DNA of 64,000 bases, taken from positions 273,394,492 through 273,458,491 of the forward strand of contig CM053030.1 in NCBI GenBank assembly GCA_028564925.1. Reading direction: 5' to 3'. Of the stretch, positions 10,179-22,195 are shown piece by piece. The DNA comes from Lithobates sylvaticus (Eukaryota > Chordata > Amphibia > Anura > Ranidae). A program made the translations under genes and the position numbers. Numbering within the stretch: position 1 is the first letter of the stretch; the number at the start of each line of letters is the position of its first letter. Under the pieces are notes generated by a model, which searched no databases, was not told where the DNA came from, and was given only the letters and a program-made list of their open reading frames with translations.

Positions 10179-11280
10179 AGCCACTTTATTGGGTACATCT
10201 TGCTAGTACCGGGTTGGACCCCATTTTCCCTTCAGAACTGCCTTAATTCTTCATGGCATAGATTCAACAAGGTGTTGGATACATTCCTCAGAGATTTTGA
10301 TCCATATAGACACGATAGCACCATGCAGTTGCTGCAGATTTGTCTGCTGCATAAACCTTGATGTGAATCTCAGTACAGTGGACTAATTGTCATGTTCAAG
10401 AAACCAGTTTGAGATGATTTGAGCTTTGTGACATGGTGCATTATCCTGCTGGAAGGAGCCATTAGAAGATGGGTACACTGTAGTCATAAAGGGATGGACA
10501 TGGTCAGCAACAATACTCAGGTAGACTGTGGTGTTTAAATGATGCTCAAATGGTACTATGGGGCCCAAAGTGTGCCAAGAAAATATTCCCTACACCATTA
10601 CACCACCACCAACAGCCTAAACCGTTGATACAAGGCAGGATGGATCCATGCTTTCATGTTGTTTACGCCAAACTATGACCCTACCATCTGAATCTCACAG
10701 CTGAAATTGAGATTCATCAGACCAGGCAATGTTTTTACAATCTTCTATTGTCCAATTTTGGTGAGCCTGTGTAAATTATAGCCTCCTTTTTTACTGTTCA
10801 TAGCTGACAGGAGTGGCACATGGTGTGGTCTTTTGCTGCTGTAGCCCATCAGCTTCAAGGTTTGATTTGTTGTGTGTTACTGTTGCCTTTCTATCATTGC
10901 TAACCAGTCTGCCTATTCTGCTCTAACCTCTGACATCAACAAGGCATTTACATTCACACAACTGCCGCTCACTGGATATTTTCTCTTTTTCTGGCCATTC
11001 TCTGTAAACCCTAGAGATGGTTGTGAGTGAAAACCCCAGTAGATCAGCAGTTTTTCAAATACTCACACCAGCATTTCTGGCACCAACAACCATAATGCAT
11101 TCAAAGTTACTTAAATCCCCTTTCTCCCCATTCTGAGGTTCAATTTGAACTTCAGTAAGTTGTTTTCACCCCATCTACAGTCGATGCCTAAATGCATTGA
11201 GTTGCTGCCATGTGATTGGCTGATTAGTAATTTAGGTTATCAAGCAATTGAACAGGTGTACCTAATAAAGTTACACATTC
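10178..11280 (-). mobile_element. Tc1/mariner-like element, copy B, degraded
   Basis: The ends CCAGCCACTTTATTGGGTAC and GTACCTAATAAAGT are imperfect inverted repeats, diagnostic for a widespread vertebrate Tc1-like family. The minus strand carries transposase remnants, for example QQDNAPCHKAQIISNWFLEHDN-like sequence at 10383-10568, which includes the second catalytic aspartate context (QDNAPCH). It is about 1.1 kb long, with an internal deletion and many frame breaks. It is an old copy and not functional. Confidence 0.82.
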
Positions 11281-11708
11281 TACTCATTGGATTTTCTGTT
11301 TGCTATCCTTTCGGTTTGTAGGCAGGTAGAAGTTAACGCTGCCCCCGTTGGGAAGGGTATGGTTAGTTATTTTCCCAAGTCTTCTTTTTGGTGGGCTTTG
11401 CTGGGTCTGACCCACTAGTTTTGTGTGTTTTAAAAGGGACAGGGAGTTTGCACCCTAGGGGCCCAGAGCTAGAGAGATGTGCTGCTCATTGCCATTGCCG
11501 AAATCTGGAATGCCAGTGCCATGCCGAGTTCCGGGTTCACGATATTAAGGGAGACTGCAGTACTCCCAGGAGATACCATCCATGAACTTTACCAAGAATG
11601 GACTCTTTAATATGCAGACACGCTAGAGCAGCCACAAGCCTGAGTTAAGGACTAGGGATGTTAGTAAAAAACTGCACTTTATGTTGGACTGTCATCATGC
11701 TAAATTAT
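11281..11708. other. Unassigned sequence
   Basis: No coding region or known repeat is recognised between Tc1 copy B and the next MITE. The 65-codon plus-strand frame at 11388 has no recognisable motif. Confidence 0.4.
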
Positions 11709-12095
11709 TTAAAGAGGTGTATCCCTAAAAAAAAAAATTTAAAGTCAGCAGCTACAAATACTTCAGCTGCTGACTTTTAATAATCGGACACTTACCTGTT
11801 CCAGGGTCCAGCGATGCGATCCGCTCGGCGGCGACGGCATTGCAACTGTAGGCACCCGGCTGTGGCTTCACAGCCGGGCACCCACTGCGCATGCGCAAGC
11901 GGCGTCGCACAGTCATCTGGGACCTATCACGTGTCCAGAAGACTGACAGGAGGGAGGGAGCCCTTCCTGCGCCGAGGGGAAGTGATGTCACCAGCCCAGG
12001 CACCGAAGGAGGCAAACTACGAGGGACCCCCTACCAACAGGCATTTAGAGGTGAGTAAAACATTTTTTTTTTTTTAGGGGGAAACACCACTTTAA
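11709..12095. mobile_element. TTAA-flanked MITE (AGTGGTGTTTCCC-type ends)
   Basis: The element is bounded by TTAA at 11709-11712 and 12092-12095. Imperfect inverted ends follow (AAGAGGTGTATCCCT and AGGGGGAAACACCACTT). The interior is GC-rich, with the short repeat GTCAGCAGCTACAAATACTTCAGCTGCTGAC next to the left end split across two arms. TTAA duplications fit piggyBac or Kolobok families; the internal sequence does not decide which. A related copy lies at 23200-23641. Confidence 0.8.
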
Positions 12096-12839
12096 GTAAA
12101 TCTGAAATTTGAAATTTTGCCTTTGCCTGGTCTGAAGTTATTAAAGGGGAGTAATGCAAGTAACCGGCACACATAGTCTACAGCTCAGGTAAGTTACATT
12201 TGAGGTATGAAGATATTGGTATAAGAGTTAATACAGTGTAAGGATATAGTGGTTACTAGAGTTGGGTGAACGGTTCAGCCAGAGCATCAGTTTGGATCGA
12301 ACATTGGCTGTTCGCCCTGTTCGTGGGTTGCCGGTTCGCTCCACTGAACAGCCTGCAATGCACTGCACTGTGCATTTTGCGCCCTGATTGCACAAAGCTT
12401 TGCCCAATCAGGGCGCAGTATAAGCTGGTTGTTAAAGAACGGGGCCGGGAAGCCGGGTGCAGCGTCCTTAACAACCGATGAGTCATCAGCTGTCAAAGAC
12501 ATACCAGACCCTTATCTGGGCATGCAGCCTGGCAGGTCAGAAGGAGGGGGGGCGAACGAGCACCCTCCTAAACCATAACAGGCCACATGCCCTCAACATG
12601 GGGGGGGGGGGGTGGATGCTTTGGGGCATTTTGATGGGGACAAGGGCCTCATCCCCACAACTGTGGCCGGTGGTTGTGGGGGTCTGTGGGCAGGGGGCTT
12701 ATTAGAATCTGGAACCTCCCTTTAACAAGGGGGGCCCCAGATGCCACCCCCCCCATGTGAATGAGTATGGGGTACATAGTACCCTACACATTCACCAAAA
12801 AAGTGTCAAAAAGTAATAACAACACACACACACAGTTTT

Positions 12840-14515
12840 TGACAATTTGAGAACCTTAGTGAACAAACAGCATCATGAAGACCAAGAAACACACCAGACA
12901 GGTCAGGGATAAAGTTGTGGAGAAGTTTAAAGCAGGGTTAGGTTATAAAAAAATATTCCAAGCTTTGAACATCTCATGAAGCACTGTTTAATCCATCATC
13001 CAAAAATGGAAAGAGTATGGCACAATTGCAAACCTACCAACACATGGCTGTCCACCTAAACTGACAGGACATGCAAGAAGAGCATTAATCAATGAAGCAA
13101 CCAAGAAGCCCATGGTAACTCTGGAGGAGCTGCAGAGATCCACAGCTCAGGTGGGAGAATCTGTCCACAGGACAACTATTAGTCGTACACTCCACAAATC
13201 TGGCCTTTATAGAAGAATGACAAGAAGAAAGCTATTGTTGAAAGAAAGCCATAATAAGTTTGCAGTTTGCGAGAAGCCATGTGGGGGACACAGCAAACAT
13301 GTGGAAGAAGGTGCTCTGGTCAGATGAGACCGAAATTGAACTTTTTGGCCTAAAAGCAAAACTCTATGTGTGGTGGAAAACTAACAATGCACATCACCCT
13401 GAACAAGCCATCCCCACCGTGAAACATGGTGGTGGCAGCATCATGTTGTGGAGATGCTTTTCTTCAGTAGGGATAGGGAAGCTGGTCAGAGTTGATGGAA
13501 AGATACTAAATACAGGGTAACTTAGAGGAAAAGCTGTTAGAGTCTGCAAAAGATCTGTGACTGGAGCGGTGGTTCACCTTCCAGCATGACAACGACCCTA
13601 AACATACAGTCAGAGCTACAATGGAATGGTTTGGATCAAAGAATATGTATGTGTTAAGCCCCATACACACGGTCGGACAATCCACGGACCAGGTCCGTCG
13701 GACCATGTCCGTCATACTTTGTCTGATGTTGGTTTTGCGTACACACGGTCAGACAAAGTTGTCGGAAAATCTGATCATTCTGAACGCGGTGACGATTGTT
13801 GCCTACGACGGGACTACGTAGAGGCTAGTAGCCAATAGCTTTGGTCTTGTAATGTGATCTGAGCATGCGTAGCACTTTGTCCGGTCGGACAACCGTACAC
13901 ACGATCGGATTTGGTGTGATCGGACCGTGTTGTCGGCAAATCTTTCCAGCAGGAGATAAGACTTTGTCCGTCGGACAATCCGACGTACACTGTCCGATGG
14001 TGCATACACACGGTCTGATTTTTCAACAACATTGTCCGATCGGACAGAATCCATGAAAAAGTCCGACCGTGTGTATGGGGCTTTAGAATGGCCAAGTCAA
14101 AGTCTAGACCTAAATCCAATTGAGAATCAGTAGAGAGACTTGAAAATTGCTGTTCACAGACGCTCTCCATCCAATCTGACAGAGCTTGAGCTATTTTGCA
14201 AAGAAGAATGGGCAAAAATGTCACTCTCTCTAGATGTGCAAAGCTGGTAGAGACATACCCAAAAAGACTTACAGCTGTAATTGCAGCAACAGGTGGTTCT
14301 ACAAAGTATTGACTCAGGGGGCCACACTTTTCACACATTTATTTGTAAAAAAATGTGAAAACCATTCCAAATTTTTCTTTCGCTTCACAAATATTTGCCA
14401 CTTTGTGTTGGTCTATCACATAAAATCCCAATAAAATACATTTAGATTTTTGGTTGCAACATGACAAAATGTGGAAAATTTCAAGGGTATGAATACTTTT
14501 TCAAGGCACGGTATA
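12840..14515 (+). pseudogene. Tc1/mariner transposase, copy C, broken and split by a MITE
   Basis: Sense-strand remnants read from about 12875 (MKTKKHTRQVRDKVVEKF), with a helix-turn-helix, then [13 protein letters not shown] (first catalytic aspartate, near 13320) and HDNDPKHT (second, near 13590). After the MITE comes SLDLNPIE (third catalytic position, near 14105). The right terminal repeat GAATACTTTTTCAAGGCAC lies near 14490. There are several in-frame stops and frame changes, and the MITE at 13657-14082 splits the last third. The copy is dead. Its family is distinct from copies A and D. Confidence 0.88.
13657..14082. mobile_element. PIF/Harbinger-like MITE, TTA duplication
   Basis: The element is flanked by TTA at 13654-13656 and 14083-14085. 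The ends are inverted: AGCCCCATACACACGGTCGG and its complement at the right. The interior is rich in GTCCGACCGT-type repeats in both orientations and has no coding capacity. Removing it rejoins the Tc1 reading order, so it is younger than that Tc1. Relatives are at 19134-19561, 52753-53151 and 55099-55169. Confidence 0.92.
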
Positions 14516-14569
14516 TGCTACAGATGCGCCACTTCACACGCAGATTAAGGGGACCCCCCAGGCATATAT

Positions 14570-15523
14570 TTAACCCCTTCCTGACCAGCCGCCGCAGTTA
14601 TACTGCGGTAGGTTGGCTCCCTTACTCGAGCCATCGTAGTGGCTCTTTTAAGATGCTTTAGCAGGCACGCACACTCGCAGCATGTCCCCGGAGCCGATGC
14701 GTGTGCCTGGCGGGGACGATGACTGCTGGGCACCCACGATCGCTCGTGACAGAACGAGAATCGGGATCTGTCTGTGTAAACACAAAAATTCCGGTTCTCT
14801 CAGGGGAGAGGGGACAGATTGTGTGCTCCTACTAAGTAAGAACACAGATCTCTCTCCTCCCCTAGTCAGACCCATCCTCCCACAGTTAGAAACACCTAGG
14901 GAACACAGTTAACCCCTTGATCGCCCCTAGTGTTAACCCCTTCCCTATCAATGACATTTATACAGCAATCAGTGGATATTTTTAGCAATAATCGCTGTTT
15001 AAATGTCCCTGGTCCCAAAAAAGTGTCAAAAGTGTCCGATCTGTCCGTCGCAATGTTGCAGCCATGATAAAAATCACTGATCACCGTCATTACTAAACTA
15101 AAATAATAATAAAAATGCCATAAATCTATCCCCTATTTTGTATAACTTTTGCGCAAACCAATCAATATACGCGTCTTGTGATTTTTTTTTACCGAAAATA
15201 TGTAGAAGAATACATATCTGCCTAAACTGATGAAGACATTTTTTTTTTATTTGGGATATTTATTATAGCAAAAATTACAAAATATTGTGTTTTTTTCAAA
15301 ATTGTTGCTCTTTTTTTTTTTGTTACCGCAAAAAATAAAAACTGTAGAGGGGATCAAATACCACCAAAAGAAAGTTCTATTTGTGGGGAAAAAAATACCT
15401 CAATTTTGTTTTGGTACAACTTTGCACGACCGCGCAATTGTCAGTTAAAGCGACGCAGTGCTGCATAGCAAAAAATGGCCTGGTCAGGAAGGGGGCAAAT
15501 CCTTCTGGGGCTGAAGTGGTTAA
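14570..15523. mobile_element. piggyBac MITE 1
   Basis: TTAA borders lie at 14570-14573 and 15520-15523. The right end GCTGAAGTGG matches the CCACTTCAG left terminus of the large piggyBac at 51207. The interior shares its subterminal sequence (TTATAGCGTCTAC-type, TTTGATCGCCTCTG-type blocks) in inverted order. There is no transposase. The left end has a GCCGCAGTTATACTGCGG hairpin. It sits inside the non-autonomous hAT. The pre-insertion site CATATTTAAAGG is preserved in hAT-1 near 8948. Confidence 0.9.
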
Positions 15524-15817
15524 AGGAATTTTTTATTTTTATTGTTACACTTTAGGCATCATGGAAATCACTGCTCCTGAAATAATTTTCTTTAAAAAAA
15601 AAAATTATTTTGCATTGATCCATGTCCCCAGGGCAGTACCCGGCCCCCCATACCCCTTTTATGGCCAATTACTTGCATATAAGCCTTCAAAATGGGCACT
15701 TTTGTTTTTTTCAAGAGACTTCAATACGGTTTGCAGTTCGGGTTAGAACTTTTCCCCTGTTTGGGAGTTCTGCTGTAAACAGAACAGGGGGGTGTTTGGC
15801 TCATCTCTAGTGGTTAC

Positions 15818-17040
15818 CAAGGTTCCTCTAGCAGCCTGTCGTAAGCGTGTACATGTGACAGGTGGGACTCTCCAAAAGCAGGTTTATCTCCCATAGCAGC
15901 AAGACCAGATTAGCACCACAGAGCCACCCAACCTGTACACACAGTGAAGTGCGAGCACTGAGTCAGTGCTAGGTGCACAATGGGACTCCATACCATTACT
16001 GGGAATGAGGTGGTGGTGATTAGCATGTCCCTCCTAAATGCACAATCAACCATGGTGGTGTATGATACATCAAGAGAGTTTATTAGAGTGACCTGTATTA
16101 AGTGCCTAGCATAGCCCAGAAGAGCTTGGGACTTAGTTCGATGATAGCTGCATACTTAATAGTGTTTAAATTACCTAGTGTTTAAATAGTGTTTAAATTG
16201 CCTATAGAGAGCTTTGAACATAGGTAATGTATACTTATCTTCTCAACTTGTTTTCTCTCTGTCAGAAGATGCATAAGCCACGGAAGACCAAGCAGTTGCA
16301 TTGCTATCAGAAGCAGGTGTAGAAGTAGTGAGTTGTGATGGACAGACTGTACAGGTGGACAGGTTAGGCTGGTTTCTGTGATGATCCCTTAGCACCTTAG
16401 AACCTTAGCACATCTAGTCCCTATGTTTTTGGCCATTGTGAGTGGTATAGTTTTAAACTGGGTGTGTCTGTCATTGTGTATTCTCTGAATCATTTAAGCA
16501 TAACCCCAGCTAAAAATATGTTTTCAAAGCAGCAACACTTTCAGGCTCACAGACAGCAGATAAAAGCCTTTCTTGTGCTTACCAACAGTGGGTTAAAATA
16601 TTTATGACTTCCCCTGTCGTGTAGCACTCAAATGTGACTACTGGATTGGTTGTACGTGCATTATGGTAAAACACTCAAAGTTTTCAAATGATGCTTGAGC
16701 CACAGGGCCAGAATATTTAGCTCAGTTGGCAATCTCAGTTTATTCAAACTATGCCTTGCATAAAGACTCACATAACATAAACCTTATTTACGAAAGAAAT
16801 AAAAACCACGTAAAGAGTGCATTCGGTATTCTGAAATTCTTATACTATAAAGAAAAAAATATTATTTATTAACTCCAAGCTTACTTTACATAACATTGGC
16901 AGCTTGGATGTGTCAGCATTGCTGTCTTGCAGCACTGGGATTATGTGTTAAAATCCACAAGAAGTTTATTTCTACTTGTATATGCCCTTAATTTCCAGTT
17001 TTTGCCTAGTGATCTGGTTTTCTCATAAACCCTGCACATA
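15818..17040. other. Unassigned sequence
   Basis: No coding sequence is recognised. It is ordinary AT-rich intergenic sequence. Short direct duplications such as TAGTGTTTAAAT around 16155-16195 are the only local structure seen. Confidence 0.4.
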
Positions 17041-17049
17041 ACCGTATTT

Positions 17050-17387
17050 TACATAGTTACATAGTTAGTAAGGTTGAATAAAGATACCAGTCCATCCAGT
17101 TTAACCTGAGTGAGTGTGGGTGCGTGTCTACAATTGTCCCTATCCCTTCCCTATCCCTGTACATTGTGTCTCATTAAGATGCTCATCTATTATATTATTA
17201 TTTTTATTTAAGGTACCCATATAGCGCCGTCAATTTTACGCAGTGCTCCACACATACATCACACACTCACATTGGTCCCTACCCTCAAGGAGTCCACAAT
17301 CCAAGGTCCCCAACTCACATTCATATACTAGGGCCAATTTTGGACAGAAGCCAATTAACCTACCAGCATGTCTTTGGAGTGTCTAGG
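17050..17387. repeat. Two dispersed vertebrate-type repeat fragments
   Basis: The first starts ACATAGTTACATAGTTAGTAAGG (split here around 17054-17076) and is repeated in longer form near 31386-31790. The second, 17210-17387, has ATATAGCGCCGTCAATTTTACGCAG-type sequence and ends CCTACCAGCATGTCTTTGGAG. Both resemble dispersed fragments common in frog and fish genomes. I cannot assign the class from sequence alone. Confidence 0.6.
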
Positions 17388-18398
17388 TTAACCGCTTCCC
17401 GACCGCCCCATGTACATATACGTGTGCAGAATGGCACAGGCAGGCAAAATCCCGTATATAAACGTGATTTTGCATTTGCCTGCTCGTGGGTCGCATGCGC
17501 GCCGCCAGCGGCGCGCTCGCGACCCGGTCGGGAGCTCCGTGACCACGACCGCGGGACCAGCGGACCTGATCGCCGATGGTGTCCCGCGATCGGGTCACAG
17601 AGCTGAAGAACGGGGAGAGGTTTGTGTAAACAAACCTCTCCCCATGCTTCCTACACTGCCTGTCATTGATCGGCTGTTCCTGGTCATCGGGAAAGCCGAT
17701 CAATGATGTCAGACGTCAGCCCCGCCCCCTAATGTAAAAAAACACACACACACGTCACAGCCCATAACCCCTCCCCTCCCCCTAGTGGTTAACCCCTTCC
17801 CTACAACTGTCATTTATACAGGAATCAATGCATTTAAATAGCATTGATTGCTGTATAAATGACAATGGTCCCAAAAATGTGTCAAAAATGTCCGATGTGT
17901 CCGCCATAATGTCGCAGTCACAATAAAAATCGCTGATCACCGCCATTACTAGTAAAAAAAAAAATATTAATAAAAATGCTATAAAACTATCCCCTATTTT
18001 GTAGATGCTATAACTTTAGCGCAAACCAATCAATAATCGCTAATTGTGATTTTTTTTTACCAAAAATATGTAGAAGAATACGTATCGGCCTAAACTGAGG
18101 AAAAAAAATGTTTTTTTATATATTTTCTGGGGATATTTATTATAGCAAAAAGAAAAAAATATTGCAATGTGTTCAAAATTGTCGCTCTATTTTTGTTTAT
18201 AGCGCAAAAAATTAAAACCGCAGGGGCGATCAAATACCACCAAAAGAAAGCTCTATTTTTGGGGAAAAAAGGACGCCAATTTTGTTTGGGAGCCACGTCG
18301 CACAACCGTGCAATTGTCAGTTAAAGCAACGCAGTGCCGAATCGCAAAAAGGGTCCTGGTCCTTTGGCTGCCAATTGGTCCGAGGCTGAAGTGGTTAA
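17388..18398. mobile_element. piggyBac MITE 2
   Basis: TTAA borders lie at 17388-17391 and 18395-18398, with ends CCGCTTCCCGACCGCCC and GCTGAAGTGG. The left end is the reverse complement of the right end of the large piggyBac (GGCGGTCGGCAAGTGG near 60569-60584). The interior repeats the family blocks seen in MITEs 1, 3 and 5. There is no coding capacity. Confidence 0.92.
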
Positions 18399-19133
18399 CA
18401 TGTTCTGTCTAACTTTGCATGTGTGTGTGTAATAGGGGTATAAGAAACACATGCCTGGGAACAGATATTGAAGTATAGTGAAATGCTCTAGCTACAGTAT
18501 GTAATGTTTTCGTAAACACAAATAATAACTAAAAGACCTATGTTGACCTTCAAGTTGTATATTTTCATGGACAAGCAATATTGTTGTTTTCATAGCTGCC
18601 ACATAATACCTTTTTTTGTCTAATTTGTTTAATCAAATATTTGTATAAATCCCAGATGGAAAGTCTTTGCTTCACGGTTCCCCAGACACGTCATTTTGAT
18701 AGACATGTTCTCTGAGGGCATTGTGTGAAGGCAGCACATGCACAGATCATTTTGCTGGACAGCCTACTCTATGTAATTGTCTGTAAAAACACTATAAATC
18801 TCATTCCTTGCTTGCATCCAGATGGCATTCACTACAATGTGCATGCAATTGTAATTTTCAGATCTTTTCTGCTTCTTCAGTTAATTAAAGTAAATTTTCC
18901 TCTTAGTATGAAAAGATAATGATCATTTTTGGAATGCACTTTGAAAAATGTAACTTCTCCCTGAAGTATTACATTAGTACCTCACATACTATGATAAATA
19001 ATACACATTGCTTCATAAATTAATATCAGACATAATGGAATATAATACATTTGAAAATAAAATTATCAAAAAAGTGGTCCGGGTTCACTTAAACAATATT
19101 TCCCAAGAGGTAGCAAAAAGTCAAAGATGAATT
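18399..19133. other. Unassigned AT-rich sequence
   Basis: No gene or repeat family is recognised. Open frames here are short and without motifs. Confidence 0.4.
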
Positions 19134-19561
19134 TAATTCCCCGTACACACGGTCGGATTTTCCGACGGAAAATGTCCTATTGGACAATGTTGTTGGAAAT
19201 TCCGACCGTGTGTAGGCTCCATCTGACATTTTTCGTCGGATTTTCCGACGGACAAAATTTTATCTCCTGCTCTCAAATTTTCTGACAACAAAGTCCTATC
19301 GGACTTTTTCCGATCGTGTGTAGCGAATTCCGACGGACAAAGTGCCACGCATGCTCAGATCACATTACAAGACCAAAGCTATTGGCTACTAGCCTCTACG
19401 TAGTCCCGTCGTAGGCATCAAACGTCACCACGTTCAGAATGATCAGAATTTCCGACAACTTTGTCCGACCGTGTGTATGCAACACCAGTGTGACAAAATC
19501 CGTCTGAAAAAATCCAAAGGATTTTGTGGTCGGATTTTCCGACCGTGTGTACTGGGCATTA
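19134..19561. mobile_element. PIF/Harbinger-like MITE
   Basis: The left end TTCCCCGTACACACGGTCGG and the right end CCGACCGTGTGTACTGGGCA are imperfect inverted repeats next to TTA/TAA. The interior (GACGGACAAA, AGACCAAAGCTATTGG) shares blocks, in the opposite order, with the MITE inside Tc1 copy C, so the two belong to one family. No ORF of its own. Confidence 0.85.
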
Positions 19562-19699
19562 GTCTTTGCCAGTTATAGACCATGTCCAGTAAGGCAGAGT
19601 TTCTTTAGGTACACAAAAAAATTTAATATATATCAGTCATACAGATTGTTATGACTAAAAAGACAAACAACTCAGTAAGTATGTTATTATGATGATGAT

Positions 19700-20054
19700 G
19701 ATAAGCAAAAGATATGGGTATTTGGTCACACTATATGGCCACATAGTGCTTAAGCCCACTACTGACTCAAAGCCCCCCATTATCAGTGGGTTCTACACTA
19801 TTCATAGAATGAAAGATCCTGCTTCTCAACCATGGGATAAATATACTCCTCTATGTGGCAGAACTAAAGCACTCCTATAACATAGGTGGACCCTAATAAG
19901 AGGTAATGGTGGGGGGATGGGTGCTCCAGCCCAAGAGATCAGTTCAAGACCCTTACACTAGACAAACAAAGATAGACTTGGGGGGAACACCCTAAAAATG
20001 CATAACATTAAAGATGATGCAGCTATAAGACCGACAAACAGAGGAAAAGATTAA
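19700..20054. repeat. Left flank of hairpin element, duplicated in inverted form at 22.0-23.13 kb
   Basis: Blocks with GGTCACACTAT-GGCCACATAGTG (near 19735), CACCCTAAAAATGCATAAC (near 20000) and GACCGACAAACAGAGG (near 20035) recur as reverse complements near 22040, 23095 and 22170. The block order is permuted. The repeat class is unknown. Confidence 0.7.
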
Positions 20055-21969
20055 GCCTGGGTTCAGACTAGTGCGGTGCGAATTGAAGGCCCTGCGTGAC
20101 TGTGCAGTGAAACGTCGGCTGTTCTGCGGTGTGTCCGCGTTTTAGGTGCGAATCAGCTGCTAACATGAATTCGCAACTCATTGTACTACTTCTGAGGGGG
20201 AAATCCACGCCAAATTTTTATAAAAAAAAAAACGGCATGGGTTCCCCCTCCAGAGGCATACCAGGCCCTTAGGTCTGGTATGGATTTTAAGGGTACCCCT
20301 ACGGCGAAAAAACGGCGCGGGGGTCCGCCCAAAATCCATACCAGACCCTTATCTGAGCACGCAGCCTGGCAGGTCAGGAAAGGGGGTGGGGACGAGCGAG
20401 CGCCCCCCCTCCTGAACCATACCAGGCCGCATGCCATCAACATGGGGAGGTGGGTGCTTTGGGGAAGGGGGCGCCCTGCACTGCTCCGGGGGTCTTCTTC
20501 CGTCTTGGGGGGTCTTCTCGCCGGACTCCTCCGCTATTTTACCTAGCTCTTTTACCGAGCGGAGAAGCCCGGCTTTCTTCTTCTTCGTCGCCGCCGTCGC
20601 CTGGGGGTCTCGATCCGCCTTCGGGGGTCTTCCGGGGTCTCTTCTGTTCTTGCCGCTGTCGTCGCCTTCTGCGCCGCGTTCTGCGCCGCCTTCTTCTTCT
20701 TCACGACAGCGGCAAGAACAGAAGAGACCCCGAAAGACCCCCGAAGGCGGATCGAGACCCCCAGGCGACGGCGGCGATGAAGAAGAAGAAAGCCGGGCTT
20801 CTCCGCTCGGTAAAAGAGCTAGGTAAAATAGCGTAGGAGTCCGGCGACAAGACCCCCCAAGACGGAAGAAGACCCCCGGAGCAGTGCAATAAAATATTTT
20901 TTAAATATTGTGTGTTTTTTTTATTTACACTTTACACCTTAGGTGAATGGGTAGAAGTACATCGTACCCCATACTCATTCACATAGGGTGGGGGGCCGGG
21001 ATCTGGGGGGGCTCCCGGATTCTGATAAGCCCTCCGCCCGCAGACCCCGACAACCAACGGCCAGGGTTGTCGGGAAGAGGCCCTTGTCCTCATCAACATG
21101 GGGACAAGGTGCTTTGGGGGGGGGGCCGCAGGACGCCCCCTTCCCCAAAGCACCCACCCCCCATGTTGAGGGCATGCGGCCTGGTACGGTTCAGGAGGGG
21201 GGGGCGCTCGCTCGTCCCCACCCTCTTTCCTGACCTGGCAGGCTGCGTGCTCGGATAAGGGTCTGGTATGGATTTTGGGGGGACCTGGGGGGGGGCTCCC
21301 GGATTCTGATAAGCCCTCCGCCCGCAGACCCCGACAACCAACGGCCAGGGTTGTCGGGAAGAGGCCCTTGTCCTCATCAACATGGGGACAAGGTGCTTTG
21401 GGGTGGGGGGCCACAGGGCACCCCCTTCCCCAAAGCACCCACCCCCCATGTTGAGGGCATGCGGCCAGGTACAGTTCAGGAGGGGGGGGGCGCTCGCTCG
21501 TCCCCACCCTCTTTCCTGACCTGCCAGGCTGCGTGCTCGGATAAGGGTCTGGTATGGATTTTGGGGGGACCCCCATGCCGTTTTTTCGGCGTAGGGGGTA
21601 CCCTTAAAATCCATACCAGACCTAAGGGCCTGATATGCCTCTGGAGGGGGAATCCATGCCGTTTTTTTTTTTTTTTCAAAAATTAGGCGTGGACTTCCCC
21701 CTCAGAGGTAGTACAATGACTTGCGAATTTCTGTTCAGAACGCAAGCCAGGTGCGAATCAGATGCGTGCCCATAGAAGATAATGGGCTTGAATTCGCACC
21801 TGATACGCCCCGCACCGCACCAAAGTCGGTGGCGGTTTTTCTGCAATGCGCAGTGCGCATGCACCGGACATATGTGAACGTGCCCCATTGAAAACAATGG
21901 GTTTTCAAATGTCCTGCGAATTTGCAGTATTTTTCCTCGCTGCGAATTCGCAATAGTGTGAACCCGGGC
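20055..21969. mobile_element. Palindromic PIF/Harbinger-like element with long hairpin
   Basis: The element starts GCCTGGGTTCAGACT and ends GTGTGAACCCGGGC, flanked by TAA at 20052-20054 and 21970-21972. This fits a 3-bp PIF/Harbinger-type duplication. Inside, 20440-20660 and 20702-20885 form nearly perfect inverted arms around a CTTC/GCC-rich centre. Outer arms pair 20200-20440 with the region before 21720. The right side holds a roughly 300 bp module twice (about 20985-21280 and 21285-21580). Open frames on both strands (up to 214 codons) follow the palindrome and are compositional. No transposase. Confidence 0.85.
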
Positions 21970-21972
21970 TAA

Positions 21973-22195
21973 CAGATTAAAATTACATTTAAATTCTGCA
22001 AGGCTATTTAAAACACCTGACGCAGTAGTGGGCTTAAGCACTATGTGGCCACATAGTGTGACCAAATCCCCATTTTTTTTGCTTACTTGCTGAATATGTT
22101 CAGGTGTTTTAAATAGCCTTGCAGACTTTAATGATCATTTTAGTATGTGTGCGCTGTAATCTCCTCTGTTTGTCGATCTTATAGATGCACCGTCT
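21973..22195. repeat. Right flank with local inverted repeat
   Basis: CTGCAAGGCTATTTAAAACA (about 21997) and its complement (about 22104-22125) enclose a block with the perfect 20-bp palindrome CACTATGTGGCCACATAGTG. The stretch is part of the permuted inverted duplication of 19700-20054. Confidence 0.7.

Larger units (their letters stand above)
12257..15809. mobile_element. Non-autonomous hAT element with two nested insertions
   Basis: The left end TAGAGTTGGGTGAACGGTTC starts at 12257 and the right end TTTGGCTCATCTCTA ends at 15809. Both are flanked by the same 8 bp, GTGGTTAC (12249-12256 and 15810-15817), the hallmark of hAT insertion. No transposase of its own is visible. The left third carries the GC-rich hairpin module also seen at 20-21 kb and 47-49 kb (CATACCAGACCCTTATCTGG and onward). 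The interior was then hit by a Tc1 (about 12840-14515) and by a piggyBac MITE (14570-15523). Confidence 0.92.

Noticed and set aside
20431-21614. ORFs of 103-214 codons on both strands
   Set aside because: They mirror each other across a palindrome in GC-rich sequence and have no domain or conserved start.
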